Shown here: positions 1 through 11,107 of the stretch, piece by piece
How positions within the stretch are numbered: the stretch's first letter is position 1
How the letters are laid out: the number at the start of each line of letters is the position of its first letter
Assembly: GCA_023213395.1 (NCBI GenBank)
Contig: CM041465.1
Location: 141,677,741 to 141,741,740, forward strand
Source of the DNA: Cycas panzhihuaensis
Taxonomy: Eukaryota; Cycadophyta
Length of the DNA: 64,000 nucleotides
Direction: 5' to 3'
The notes under the pieces: generated by a model
Databases searched by the model: none
What the model was told of the DNA's origin: nothing
The model's input: only the letters and a program-made list of their open reading frames with translations
Made by a program: the position numbers and the translations under genes

Positions 1-1560
1 TTGATAATTATCTTGTCCAATCAATTTAGTGGTATATGCATTGAGCATGTTTATAGCAATCATGTTTAAGTCATAGAACTCTTGAAGCTAGCAGATAAAC
101 TTGGAAACTCTAAGCTTTTGTCACTCAAGTTCCACCTTCTAACAAACCAACAGTCATAATCTTACTAGAAAATCTAATAATTGAAGAGAATGATGAGGGG
201 TGGAGAACTAGGTTATAAAGTTGGTCCAACCTTGATCCATAAAAGAGATCCAATGGTTGACCAAGTCAAATCTAGAACAATGCAAATAGAGTTGATCTGC
301 ATGGACATACTATGCTTTCCTTGGGATTCACAGCCCCAATAATACCGTTTTCAAACTTCATTTTCCTCAAGAAACCTTAATTGTCATACGCTAACCTTAA
401 TTGTTATGCACCTAATGTTTTATAATGCTTTCCTTTAGAGGCAAGGATTTAACCTTTTTCGAACCTCTCCCACCAAATTTTAAAGTCACTTTGTAAGATT
501 GTTAAAGTTGACTTTAGGTAGATTTTGCTTGGTAGATATATTTGTCAAAAAATACTTTATAAAACAGCTTACAATGAGCTTTAAATGGAAGCAATGATGT
601 ACATTAAGAACACAACAAGTGTGTTTACAAAGGCACTTTAAAAAATAAGAAAAGTGCTTACAAAACCAAGTAAAAACCAAGTTTTTTGCTTAATGTGATA
701 TAGTAGGGGGTTTCGTTTTTAATGAAAAATGATCAACTTGAAGATGAAATGAGTCACTTACCAAAGTAAACAACAACAACCAAGTGTTAGGACTTCAAAT
801 AGTCCTAACCATCCAAGAAAAATGAGTGATGTTTTATCAAGAAAGGTGAATTCTTGACCCCTTTTTGACTAGGGTACTAGGTCACCATGCAAGGAGCCTT
901 AGGAAAGTACTTAAAGAAGTTAAATTTTTTCACATTTACAATGAAAATGATGCTAAAAATCACTTATTGAGTCACTATTTGCTCATGCAATTTTTTTTTA
1001 ATGTGAAAAAGTGAACTCAAAATTAAAAAAAGTGAGTAAGCAACCTTTAAATGATAAAATATCAATTAAATATTACTTTAAAAAAAGAAACTTTAGATAA
1101 AGGAAGAATATTAAAAGGAGCATATTCTCAAATGTATAACCTAAGGTTAAAAAAAACAAAGTTGAATTTGAAATTTCTTTTCGAAAAACAGATTTATGGC
1201 AACGAACTATGGCTGAAAGTTTAATCGAACAGATGAAAAATCCGATCAAATGGCTGATCAAATCTCAGATTTGACTATAGATCTGGGGTTCTCAACTAAG
1301 CATAATCATTTTTAGACTCGCTTTGAGCGATTTGGTGCTTTATGGAGAAAGTACAGAGGATTTCACGATGATGAGAGGCACATGAATAGCAGGTTGTTCA
1401 ATCTGCCTCGGTACGACTTGGATTCAACTGAGACTAGTTGGTTGGGCCCATAACAGTCCAATAATGATACATTGAGTGTTACACGGCCGTAAGAGCAATC
1501 AATAGAGAAACAAGACTGAAAAAAATTAGTCGATTGGGTGCACATACAACTGTGGATGTG
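1..1560. other. Unassigned AT-rich DNA with one hairpin
   Basis: No coding region, LTR or tRNA is recognisable here. The reading frames present are short and show no domain. The one clear structure is an inverted repeat at 786-809: arms GTTAGGACT and AGTCCTAAC with a 6-nt loop. Upstream parts of Copia D or the missing 5' LTR of Copia E were looked for and not found. Confidence 0.5.
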
Positions 1561-1682
1561 GAGTTGCATATAGACTAAAAGGGTGATGTATGGTCTTGAG
1601 ACAAATGTGTGGGACCCACAATGAGATGAGGCACCTTCCAGGGAGTTGTAGAGTGCCGATGAAGAGCTATAGCATAGATTTA

Positions 1683-1740
1683 GAGCTCCCAGGGATTTGG
1701 AAAAAAGAGCTCCCAGGGATTTGGAAAAAAGAGCTCCCAG
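1683..1740. repeat. 24-bp tandem repeat, about 2.4 copies
   Basis: The unit begins GAGCTCCCAGGGATTTGG followed by an A run. It starts at 1683 and 1707, and a partial third copy starts at 1731. The copies are identical, so the duplication is recent compared with the decayed element next to it. It sits about 300 bp upstream of the gag of Copia E. A TATA-like word (TTTATAG, about 1749) follows it, so it could lie in an old promoter or LTR remnant; that is inference. Confidence 0.8.
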
Positions 1741-2043
1741 CTGGGCATTTATAGCTCCAAATATTTATTATTAAGTGATTCCATTCATTTTCCTTTGAAT
1801 TCATTGAGTTTTTTAGCAGAGTTTTGCAAAAACGTCTCAAAAACCTAGTCACCCGTGTAGCTGTTCGAGGCTAATTTCTTCAATCTGAGAAACAATTTTG
1901 CAAAACTGAGTCCAGATCCAGATAGACGACGGAAAAACCTATCTTTTGAGGTATAACTTGCCCTAATCCATACACTTAGGGTTTTGTATGGAAATCCATA
2001 CAATTGTACGATCAGATCAATCCCGTCTCCTCTCTCTACATTT

Positions 2044-2895
2044 ATGATGGTTGCTCCTCTATTTGGACTCTCAGAACAGGATAAACTTACTGAGAATAAC
2101 TATCATATCTGGAAAATTAAGATTGAAACCCTACTTAGGGCTCGAAATGCTTGGAATATTGCTCTCGAGAATGAAATCAAGGCGGACGATGTTAGTGCAA
2201 TCCTACCTAGTTGGTTAGAAAGAGAGAATGCAGGTGTTATCATTCTCAAACTATCAATATTAGACTCTCTGTTGGTATATGTTGAAAAACTGACCTCCAC
2301 ATCAAGCATTTGGAAATGTTTTGAAAATTTGTTTGGTCAAAAAAATAAAACTTGGATATTCACTCTGAAGGAAGAATTGTATAAATTACACATGAGAGAG
2401 CATGAAACTGTGACATAATTCATACACAAAGTCACCTCTCTTAGAAATGGATTGTTGAGTGCTGGGGAAATCCTGTCCGAACTAGAACTTGTTCAAATGG
2501 TAGCCAATAAATTACCAAAGACCTTTGACATAACCACCAATACTATTACAAACAATAATCAGATCAATACAATGACCCTTGATGAATTAACTGGAATATT
2601 GCTTAGACAGGAACAAAGAAATAGGCGATACGAAGACTCAGCAGAACTGGAAGACGTATTTGCTTCCAAGTTAAATCTGGGACCATGGAGATGAAGCAAG
2701 ATTTGTGGAAGAGGACAATCTCTAGATTCCAAAAATTTTGCTCGTGGACGATATTTGGACAACAGAGGACGTGGAAGAAGTCGTGATTCCAAAATATGTT
2801 TTAATTGTAGCAAATCTTGACACTTCACCAGTACCTACAGAGCATTTGACGTGTGTTATCATTGTGGACAGACAGGACATTATCCATATCAATGT
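2044..2895 (+). pseudogene. Copia E gag with zinc knuckle
   Basis: This was the capsid/nucleocapsid protein that packages the element RNA. The likely start is the Met at 2044-2049 (MMVAPLFGLSEQDKL); an in-frame Met lies upstream at 1984. The early motif NNYHIWKIKIETLL is typical of Copia gag N termini. In-frame stops at 2416-2418, 2692-2694 and 2818-2820 break it, all in the same frame. Near the end are a damaged knuckle (CFNCSKS, then a stop) and an intact CCHC knuckle, CYHCGQTGHYPYQC, at about 2851-2892. It continues in frame into the protease. Confidence 0.85.
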
Positions 2896-4300
2896 CCCCA
2901 GAGAAGAGTAGACATTCGGAGAGGGAAAAGGCCAGTGGGGAACTACAATAAAGAACAAACTGAAGAAGATGAACAAGAGACAACATTCATAGTTGCCTTG
3001 TTAGCAGGATTAAAGGAAACTAATATGTGGTTTATTGACTCTGGAGCTTCACGACACATGGCAAATAGTCAAGATTGGTGAAAGTTTGAAACCCTATGAC
3101 ATCAGCAGATCAGTAAGATTGGGTGACAAATATCCACTAGAAATTAAGGGAGTGGGTACTGTTTCTGTTTGTGTACAGGGTAATGTAAAGAAAATTGGAA
3201 ATGTTCTATGGGTTCCTAATCTCAAAATGAATCTTTTGTCTATCTCACAACTCAGCAAGAAAGGGCTAAGAACTATGTTTGATGAAGAAGGCCTCTGTCT
3301 GATACTGGACATGAAAAATAATGGGGAAACCATTGCCAAAGGCATTAGGAGCAATGATCTATACAAATTAGTTTCAAATCTTGTAATACCCTGTCCAAAA
3401 GCTTGTACTGCTATGAATCTTGATAATAAAATGTGGCATTTGAAGTATGGACATCTTTCAATAGAAACTTTAAGGAAAATGAAAAAAATATGACATGGTG
3501 CATGGATTACATAACATTACGTCAGAAAATTTTGTATGTGAAGGATGCCAATTTGGAAAAAATCACCCAAAGAAAGTAAATGGAGATCACAAAATAAACT
3601 GGAACTAATCCACACAGATCTTTGTGGGCCAATTACACCAATTTCAATAAATGGTTGCAAGTACTTCTTAACCTTCATTGATGATTTCACTAGAAAAGTC
3701 TAGGTATATTTTTTGCATAATAAATCAGAGGTCTTTGAAATCTTTAAAGAATTTAACGTAGAAGTAGAACTTGATTCGAAATCCAAAATAAAGTGTATCA
3801 GACCAGATGGAGGAGGTGAATATATCTCCAGTGAGTTTATGACCTATTGCAAAAGGAATGGAATTCGGAGACAAATCACCACTCCCTACACTCCATAGTC
3901 TAACGGAGTTGCTAAAAGGAAAAATAGAACTCTGATGGAAATGGCGCGTAGCATGGTGCATCAAAAGCAGGTTCCCAAGTCATATTGGGTAGAAGCCGTG
4001 AATACAACTTGTTATCTCGTAAACAGAAGTCCAACCAAAGTATTGGAAAATATCACACCAGAAGAAGCATGGACAGGTAAAAAACTTGATGTCAACTCTT
4101 TTAAAGTATTTGGTAGCCAAGCATATGTGCACATACGAGACGAAAACAAGTCAAAAATTGATATAAAGAGCATTGAATACATTATGATAGGATATAGTAA
4201 AAATTCAAAGGCATATAAATGTATTGATCCAAAAACAAACAAAATATATGTCATTAGAGATGCAGTTTTTGATGAAGGAAACTTGAATTCCCAGTCTTAA
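2896..4300 (+). pseudogene. Copia E protease and integrase
   Basis: The aspartic protease signature WFIDSGASRHM lies near 3028-3062, so the catalytic D-S-G is intact. A frameshift follows near 3070-3081. The next frame gives the GAG-pre-integrase block (MWHLKYGHLSIETLRKM, about 3430) and the integrase core with TDLCGP, DDFTRKV, RPDGGGEY and NRTLMEMARSMV. Stops interrupt it at 3491-3493 and near 3702 and 3896. The third catalytic acidic residue, normally Glu before the RKNRT motif, reads Lys here (AKRKNRT). The protein would have matured pol and inserted the cDNA. It cannot be functional as it stands. Confidence 0.88.
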
Positions 4301-4310
4301 ATTAAGATAA

Positions 4311-6111
4311 TTGAAGAAGATACGGAGAATTCAAGTAAAGAAATCTTCACAAAAGAAATCTCAGATGTCACTACTGAAGAAATCATGCCATGCCCATCTC
4401 ACGAAGACTCGAGCGAAGAAGGAAGCACAACACAGGAACCAGAATCATATCTGGAGCTCGCAGGAACAAGAGAACACTCAAAAAATGAAAAGAAATTGCT
4501 TAAATGGTTCATTAAGACCATTGAAGAAGGGGGAAATACATTTGATCACAGAGCGAGAGGGCAAAAACCAAAAGCCTTGCTTAGTAGAGTTGAACCCCAA
4601 TCATTTCAAGAGGCCCAAAGTCAATCACAATGGAAGGCAGCAATGAATGCTGAAATGGATTCGATTAACAAGAATCAGACATGGGAATTAGTAGAACTTC
4701 CCTCAAACAAATCTGTAGTTAATTGCAGATGAGTATACAAAATTAAAGAAGGCACAGATGGAAATGTTAAAAAATATAAGGCCTGTTTGGTGGCAAAAGG
4801 TTATACTCAAACAACTAGAATTGATTTCGAAGAAACCTTCTCACCTGTGGCCAAGTTAAATACAGGAAGGACTGTGATAGCACTTGCAGCATTGCACAAC
4901 TGGAAAATTTTCCAACTAGATGTGAAGAGTGCTTTTTTAAATGGTGATCTTGAAGAAGACGTATACATGGCACAACCCGAAGGATATGTCAAGAAAGGAC
5001 AAGAACAATTAGTGTGCAAATTAAAAAAGGCCTTGTACGGACTAAAGCAAGCTCCTCGTGCATGGTACGCCAAATTGGTTCAACATCTATGCAATAATGG
5101 TTTACAACATTATAATGCAGATTCCAGCCTGTACACAAAGAAAAGAGATGAATAAATCACTATAATTGTTGTTTATGTAGATGATATGATATTGATAAGA
5201 GATGATGACAACACAATTATAGAAACAAAGGGATAGTTAGAACGGAAATTTTAAATGACTGACCTTGGTTCTCTCAGTTACTATTTGGGATTGGAATTAA
5301 GTCAATAGAAGGGATACATTTCCATCTCACAAAGTAAATACATAAAAGATTTGTTGGAAAGGTTCAGAATGACAGATTGCAATCCTTGTGCTACCCCCAT
5401 GGAGATCAACTGCAACTTAGTACCTGACGAGAGAGAACAGACAGTTGATGTCACCTTATATAGACAATTAATTGGAAGTCTAATCTATCTCATGACTACC
5501 AGACCTGATATATCTTACTCTATTGGATTACTTTCCAAATACATGCAAGAACCTAGAGTTAGACATTGGAAGGCAACCTAGAGAATATTGAGATACTTGC
5601 GGAGCACAAAAAAATTGAAATTAGTCTACTCAAAAAAGGAATTAGCAGAACTTATAGGATATTGTGACTCAGATTGGGCAGGTGATAAAGATCAAAGGAA
5701 GTCAACCAGTGGATATTGTCTCTTCCTAGGATCAGCTATAGTTTCATGGTGTAGCAAAAAGCAACCCACTACCGCACTCTCGTCAACTGAAGCAAAGTAT
5801 AAAGCAGTAGTAACAACCACCTGTGAAGCAGTATGGCTTCGGCAGCTTCTAATTGATCTGAATCAATACCAAGACAGAGCTACAACCATATACTGTGATA
5901 ATCAAAGTGCTATCAAGCTGACTAAAAATCCTGTTCTTCATGCCAGAACTAAGCACATAGAAGTACATCATCACTTTATAAAGAAATTAAACTGGAATAT
6001 TGTCCTCTTTGAGAACAAGCGTAGATCTGTTGACAAAATCTTTAGGAAAAGAAAAACTCTAGTTTTTTATAAACAAAATAGGTTTGAAAGAGATAAAACA
6101 TTAAGAGAGGG
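4311..6111 (+). pseudogene. Copia E reverse transcriptase and RNase H
   Basis: RT begins near 4600 with WKAAMNAEMDSINKNQTWEL and continues through QLDVKSAFLNGDLEEDVYM and KALYGLKQAPRAWY. The catalytic YVDD at about 5174-5185 is intact, but stops lie close by (TAA at 5153-5155; others near 5233-5310 and 5579). RNase H is well kept: GYCDSDWAGD, KSTSGYC, SSTEAKYKA and YCDNQSAIKLTKNP. The ORF runs directly into the polypurine tract, ending TLREGV. The same ending appears in Copia H. The frame from 4311 to about 4600 is a charged linker of no known function. Confidence 0.9.
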
Positions 6112-6307
6112 TGTTGAGAGGTAATGTTTATCATTAACCAAGTAATTAATGTATGTAATGATGACATGTGTCATATTGTTAGGTGTTGGTTACACGTCAA
6201 GTTATAACGGATACCAACCTAGTCATGTATTTAAGAAACTCATTCCCTCAATAAAGTTGTTGAGTTCTGATATCTACCTTTTGTCTCCTGATTAAACTAA
6301 TCTTGTA
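6101..6307 (+). repeat. Copia E polypurine tract and 3' LTR
   Basis: The purine tract TTAAGAGAGGG (6101-6111) is followed by TGTTGAGAGG at 6112, a typical LTR start. The end is placed at 6307 (CTTGTA) because the related H LTR is 195 bp and ends CTTACA. The final CA is therefore changed to TA in E. A TATA-like word (TATTTAAG) and AATAAA lie inside, near 6230-6260. Confidence 0.75.
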
Positions 6308-7267
6308 GGGGGGAATTTCAAGCAGGTGTATTATGCACTGAAGATGAAGAAGAATCTTCTCTTAGCTTGGAAAATCTGCAAAAAGGGTTTGAAGATCGAG
6401 CTTTACGAAGATAAGTGCTTAATTAAGGATTCAAAGAAGCGATGTGATATTTGGGTGAACAATGATTTTTGGGTGCTTGAAATTTTTTAAAATCCAAATC
6501 AATCATATGCCTTTGTTGCTAGTGTAGATAATAGTAGCCAATTATGGCATGAAAGGCTAGGGCATCTTAATCATGGTAGTATATCATTGATGAACAAGTT
6601 GAAGATGGTGGAAGGGTTGCCATAGATCTTGTGTTCAAATGGTATATGTGAAGGCTATGTGTATGGAAAGCATCACAAATATCCTTTTGCTCAGGATAAG
6701 GCCTAAAGAGCCAAGGAGAAGCTACAACTTGTAAATTCAAATGTGATGGGTCCACTCCCCCTTCCTTAATTAGGAGGAGTTCGATATAGCTTGGTGTTTG
6801 TGGATAATTACACTAGAAAAAATTGGGTGTATTTTTTAAAGAATAAGTTAGAATTGTTCAATTGCTTTCAAGGGTGGCAAGCTAGAGTCGAGAATGGATG
6901 TGATAAGAAGATAAAAACTTTGAGAAGTGATAATAGAAAGGAATATGACAATCATGCCTTCAATCAATTCTGCCTTAGGCATGGTATCAAACAAGAATTC
7001 ATGATCTCATTTGCCCCACAACAAAATGGTATTGTAGAGCAAAAGAATCATACCATGATAGAGATGGCAAGTTGTATGGTGCATGCATGGAATTTACCAT
7101 AGAACTATTGGGTAGAAGTTGTTGGGACTGTTATTTATGTATTGAATTAGGTACCAACAAAAGTAGACAATGGCATGATATTGGAAAAGAAATGGGCTAG
7201 TCAGAAGCCTTTCGTTGATTATTTTGAATTCTTTGGTGCATTGCATATGCAAACATCCCCAACAATA
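6308..7267 (+). pseudogene. Copia D, part 1: pre-integrase and integrase
   Basis: This is the first half of a second Copia polyprotein. Visible are MKKNLLLAWKICKKGF (pre-core), the zinc-binding region LWHERLGHLNHGSISLMNK, then the core with LVFVDNYTRKNWVYFLKNK, KTLRSDNRKEYDNH and PQQNGIVEQKNHTMIEMA. The catalytic Glu is present (VEQKNHT). Stops fall near 6490, 6622, 6704, 6768, 7100 and 7147. Reading stops at 7267, where gypsy A is inserted, and resumes at 25374 (NKCKKKDRKS, then YIFVGYCDQNKGY). Nothing upstream of 6308 belongs to D, so gag and protease are missing. Confidence 0.88.
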
Positions 7268-7600
7268 TGTAGAAGACCTCATGTCTACTACTTCCTTTGC
7301 TCTTGGCTCTAAATCAACAACCTCTCATATGTGAGGAAATATCAATTGATAATAAAAAGATCACAAACACAGAAAAAGGCCAGTGAAAAAATCCCTTAAC
7401 CAGGTGATTTAGTTTATTTGCAAGACATATGATGTTCAATTAGAAGAAAGGAGAGAATTTGTGCAAGCAAGTATGCAACCATTTAAATATTTCCTACCCA
7501 TTGATATCTCCCACCAATTATTTAGATACTTAACTAGTTCTTAATTCTCATTAATGACTTACTGTTACAGTTAACTAATGGAGTTGCAAGTAGTGCAACA
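7268..7600 (-). repeat. Gypsy A 3' LTR
   Basis: 333 bp, TGTAGAAGACC to GTGCAACA. It matches 25055-25373 through most of its length, for example ATATGATGTTCAATTA and CAAATATTTCCTACCC. It is the 3' LTR because the polypurine tract (read on the minus strand) touches its inner edge at 7601. Confidence 0.9.
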
Positions 7601-7660
7601 AGCGCCCCCAACCCCCCCCCCCCCCAACCCCAGCTTTGAGATGCTTTGCCCTCAAAGCAT
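7601..7660 (-). promoter_or_regulatory. Gypsy A polypurine tract and upstream hairpin
   Basis: On the minus strand this reads as a G-rich tract with a 14-G run (plus-strand C run 7612-7625) touching the LTR, where plus-strand DNA synthesis is primed. At 7641-7660 lies a perfect stem-loop: arms ATGCTTTG and CAAAGCAT, loop AGGG on the sense strand. The G runs could also form a G-quadruplex (inference). Confidence 0.8.
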
Positions 7661-8960
7661 GAGAAGGTTTGGAAACTTCTGGAGGATGTCTTCACATTCC
7701 TAGATGCCATCTTCGGGTAGAAGTGACTACCATTTGATCAAGTACTTATTAATTATCCTTCTTCACAAGCATGTGCTACGAGTGTCAAGAATTCCTTCTA
7801 GATTTAAAACAAGTTGGCCTTCTTCATCAAGTACAAGTAACTCAATATGTAGCACAACCTATGAACCAATTTTGTGTTTGAGGCTAGAAATACGAAAAAC
7901 ATTATGAATTCAATCACTAGGCATATCCAAAGCATAGGCAACATAACCAACTTGTTGCAAAATTTCAAATAGACCATAGAACCGAAGAGCGAGCTTCTAT
8001 TTCCTAGAGGACTTGAGTGATGATTGTTCATAAGATTGTAAAAGAACAAAGACCTAGTCACCAAGACTAAATTCTCTTTCAGAGCAATGGCTATCAACTT
8101 GTTGTTTCAAACAATTTTGAGCTAGCTAGAGATTATCTTTAAGAGCTAGAAGGAGGTTTGAAGTTTGTTGTTAGATTTGTTTGATTGTCAGTGCCATGGA
8201 TGCTTTTTGGAAGAAGGAATTGATATCTAGTGATGGGTAACGATAAAGTGCCAAGAAGGGGGACATCATGATTGTCGAATGGTATGAAGTATTATATCAA
8301 TACTCGGCCAGGTGTACCCATTGCACCCATTGGGATTGCTTGTCTCTTGCGAAGCAACACAAATACCCTTCAAAACATTTGTTAACGGCCTCAGTTTGGC
8401 CATTTGCTTACAGGTGGTAGGCTATACTTGTATGTAACTAGGTGCCTACTAGTTGAAACAATTCATACTAGAATTTACTTGTGAATTGTGGATCTCAATC
8501 AATAATGATCATTTCAGGGAACCCATGGAGGCAATGGATTGACTTCACAAACATAGAAACTTGAGGTGCAATTATTGTGCTTTGTAGTGGAATGAAATGC
8601 ACATATTTCATTAGGCAATCCACTATGATTAAAATAACATCTTTATCTGCAAATTTGGGCAACCCTATAATAAAATCCATATTGATATCTGCCCATTCGT
8701 GATTTGGAATTGGTAGTTGTTGAAGTAAACCAAGAATCATTATTGTTTCTGTCTTTTGTCATTGGTAAACATCACAGGAAGTAATGAAGTCTTGAATATT
8801 AGATTTCTTCCCTAGCCAATAAAATGATCTTCTTATGTGATCATATGTTTTTCCAAAGCTAAAGTGTTTGGAAGATGGGGTACCATCTCCTTCCTTGAGG
8901 ATGGTCTTTTTTAGTGCCAAAGATTGGAGCAAGTAGATTTGACTTTTGTACAACAATGTA
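7661..8960 (-). pseudogene. Gypsy A integrase with chromodomain-like tail
   Basis: From high to low coordinates: the zinc-binding region ending in FITSCDVYQ (about 8760), then the core with HEWADINMDFIIGLPK, VDCLMKYVHFIPL and the DGQTE-like block ANGQTEAVNKCFEGYL. The C-terminal barrel contains VFRISSLKHKIGS near 7900. After it a tail reads ILDTRSTC, then INKYLIKW and ECEDILQKFPNLLML (about 7690-7790), the pattern of chromovirus chromodomains, which target insertion to chromatin. Several stops and frameshifts make it nonfunctional. It would be read from A's 5' LTR at 25.4 kb. Confidence 0.8.
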
Positions 8961-9049
8961 CACCCATGCAGTGACCAATGAATTGGAGGTTTGCCCTGGT
9001 GGCAATCTTGTAGCTTGGCTTTGGTTACTAGGTCATTGTCATATTTAGA

Positions 9050-10431
9050 ATGGAGTTGATCAATTCATACACGGAGTGTTATGGAAATTGCATTGCATGA
9101 TTCTTATTCATATTTTCTAGATAAGCTATCAATGACCTATTGTCTTTGCCCCTCTTACATACAAGTACCAAAATCAAGGTCTTGAATTTTGTGACCCATT
9201 TTTGTTGTAGTTTAGATAAATTAGGCTATTGAAGGAGATATTTAAGACTATGGTGGTTAGTATGCACTGCAAATTTGCTTCCGAAGAGGTATTGGCACCA
9301 TTTTGCTAAGGCATGGAGAATAACCAACATTTCTTTATTGTACGTTGAGTAGGCCTACTCTCAAAAGTTGAGTTTTCTACTTTCAAATGCTATGTGTTGT
9401 TTGTCCTGTATGAGAATGACACCAATCTTATATCTGGATTCATCACAATGTAGGTCAAGTGGTTTGGAAAAATTGGGTATTACCAATACAGGGACAAAAG
9501 TGATGGTCATTTTTTGGCATGAAAAAGCTTGTTCGGTCAAGTTTAACTAATGAAAGGCATTCTTTTTACATGTATCAATGAGTGGGACGGCAAGGGACAA
9601 GTAGTGCTGAATATATCTTCTATAAAAACTAGTAAATCCCAAAAATCCTCAAAGGGCAGTCACTGAAGTAAATGTCAACCAATCCAAAATGGCTTGAATC
9701 TCATTAGGGTCCATAAGGACACCATGTATGGCAATGATATGACCTAAGTATTCAAGCGTTTGTTGGTCAAAATGGCATTTAGCTCGCTTGGCAAACAACT
9801 TGTTTTGACTCAATGTTCCCAATATCTTATCCAAATGATTGAGATGTTGTTGTCAACATTTGTTGTAAACTAAAATGTCGTCAAAGAAAACCATAATAAA
9901 CTTGAACAGAAAGAGAGCAAGTACCTTATTCATTATAGCTTGGAACATTGTTGGGGCATTCAGGAGGTTGAAGGGAATGACTTTGAATCCATACAATCCT
10001 TGATGAGTCCTGAAATCTATTTTTTCACAGTTGATTATTTTGACAAGGATCTGATAATAACCAAATTGAAGATCAATTTAGAAAAAAATGTTGGGCCATG
10101 AAGTTCATTAATGACATCATCCATTCTAGGGATAGGATATTTACTTTTTATCATGATTGAATTTAGTGCATGGTAATCCATGCAAAGACGAAAGGACACA
10201 TCTTTTTTGTGAGCCAAAACAATTGGAGTTGCATAAGGACTTTTGCTATGAGTGATAACTCCAAATTCTAAAAGGTCGTTAGTAAGTTGCTTGATCTCAA
10301 TATTTTGTTTGTGGTCGTACCTATAAGGATGAATTGAAATAGGACCTTCTTCTGGTTTGATCTCAATAAATATGTTCCATGTTGTGATAAGGTGGGAGTC
10401 TAGTTGGCAGAGGTTGGAAGACTGGCTCATG
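9050..10431 (-). pseudogene. Gypsy A reverse transcriptase and RNase H
   Basis: RT starts at the C insertion edge with GPISIHPYRYDHKQN and FGVITHSKSPYATPIVLAHK, then FRLCMDYHALNSIMIKSKYP. The active site reads VFFDDILVY, so both catalytic Asp residues survive (family usual: Y-[FL]-D-D). The palm/connection block LEYLGHIIAIHGVLMDPNE lies at about 9650-9770. RNase H keeps LHCDESRYKIGVIL and YNKEMLVILHALAKW. Frameshifts occur near 10060 and 9850, with stops through RNase H. The gag and protease of A continue at 22607-24091, beyond the C insertion. Confidence 0.85.
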
Positions 10432-10436
10432 CTATT

Positions 10437-11063
10437 TGTAGCAAAGTTAGCAAGGTAAATTGAAGAAAAATGACATAATAAAGCAAAAGTTGTACAATTT
10501 ACACAGACTTTGCAGGTAATGTAGTGATAAATTGAAAGAGAAGTGAAAGAATAAAGTAAAACATGCATAATTCACACACAATTTGCTGGTAATATACTGA
10601 GATAAGCTAAAAAGATTGTTATCTTCTCATAATAGTACTACAAAAATATCATTAAAACATGAAATATAACTTACAAAATGTACTGGCAATGATCTTCCTC
10701 TTCAAGGCGAGGTCCCCTCCCAAGAATAGCAGCCCTAAGGCTGAAAATACAACACCTGCAATTCACTTTCACACCCCCAAAAGAGGCCACAAACACCTTT
10801 AAACAGGTGGGTGAAAAGAGGGCTAAGGGGCTCAATTAAAAAGAGATAGAGAAACGACTAGAATAACCATGTATGGTTAGCCCAAAAGACCCTCCTGAAT
10901 TCAGCCAGAAAATAATATAAATAATGCTTAATAGGTTGGCCAGAATAAGCATTTCTTTGTAAGTTGCCCAGATGAAGAAAGTAATCAATGTAACTCTTAA
11001 TGAAAGTAAAAAGTAGTCAACCAGAGTATCTCCTTGTAAATCGACTAGACTAGAGAAGGAACA
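10437..11063 (-). repeat. Gypsy C 3' LTR
   Basis: TGTAGCAAAGTTAGC to GAAGGAACA. It aligns along its length with 21980-22606. It contains the module AGCCCTAAGGC and CTTCCTCTTCAAGGCGAGG (10694-10750, sense on the minus strand) that recurs in the M, J, L and solo LTRs. Apparent reading frames inside it (10836-11135) are not genes. Confidence 0.88.
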
Positions 11064-11107
11064 TTGTAAGTCCCTCCCCATGAAAACATACTTTGCCCTC
11101 AAAGAAT
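11064..11107 (-). promoter_or_regulatory. Gypsy C polypurine tract and hairpin
   Basis: On the minus strand the purine stretch TGGGGAGGGA (about 11072-11081) leads to the LTR. A stem-loop at 11088-11107 has inner arms CTTTG and CAAAG around a sense AGGG loop; the outer stem has one mismatch. It matches the hairpins of A, J and K in position and loop. Confidence 0.75.

Larger units (their letters stand above)
1984..6307 (+). mobile_element. Copia element E, decayed, 5' LTR not found
   Basis: The order gag, protease, integrase, reverse transcriptase, RNase H is the Ty1/copia order (integrase before RT). A polypurine tract at 6101-6111 and a 196-bp LTR at 6112-6307 close the 3' end. No matching LTR or TGGTATCAGAGC-type primer site is visible upstream, so the element is truncated or rearranged at its 5' end. 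Its 3' boundary abuts the first readable part of Copia D. The RNase H end and LTR resemble Copia H at 60.98-61.74 kb, so E and H belong to one family. Confidence 0.9.

Noticed and set aside
1400-1983. 5' LTR of Copia E
   Set aside because: No similarity to the E 3' LTR at 6112-6307 and no primer site before gag.
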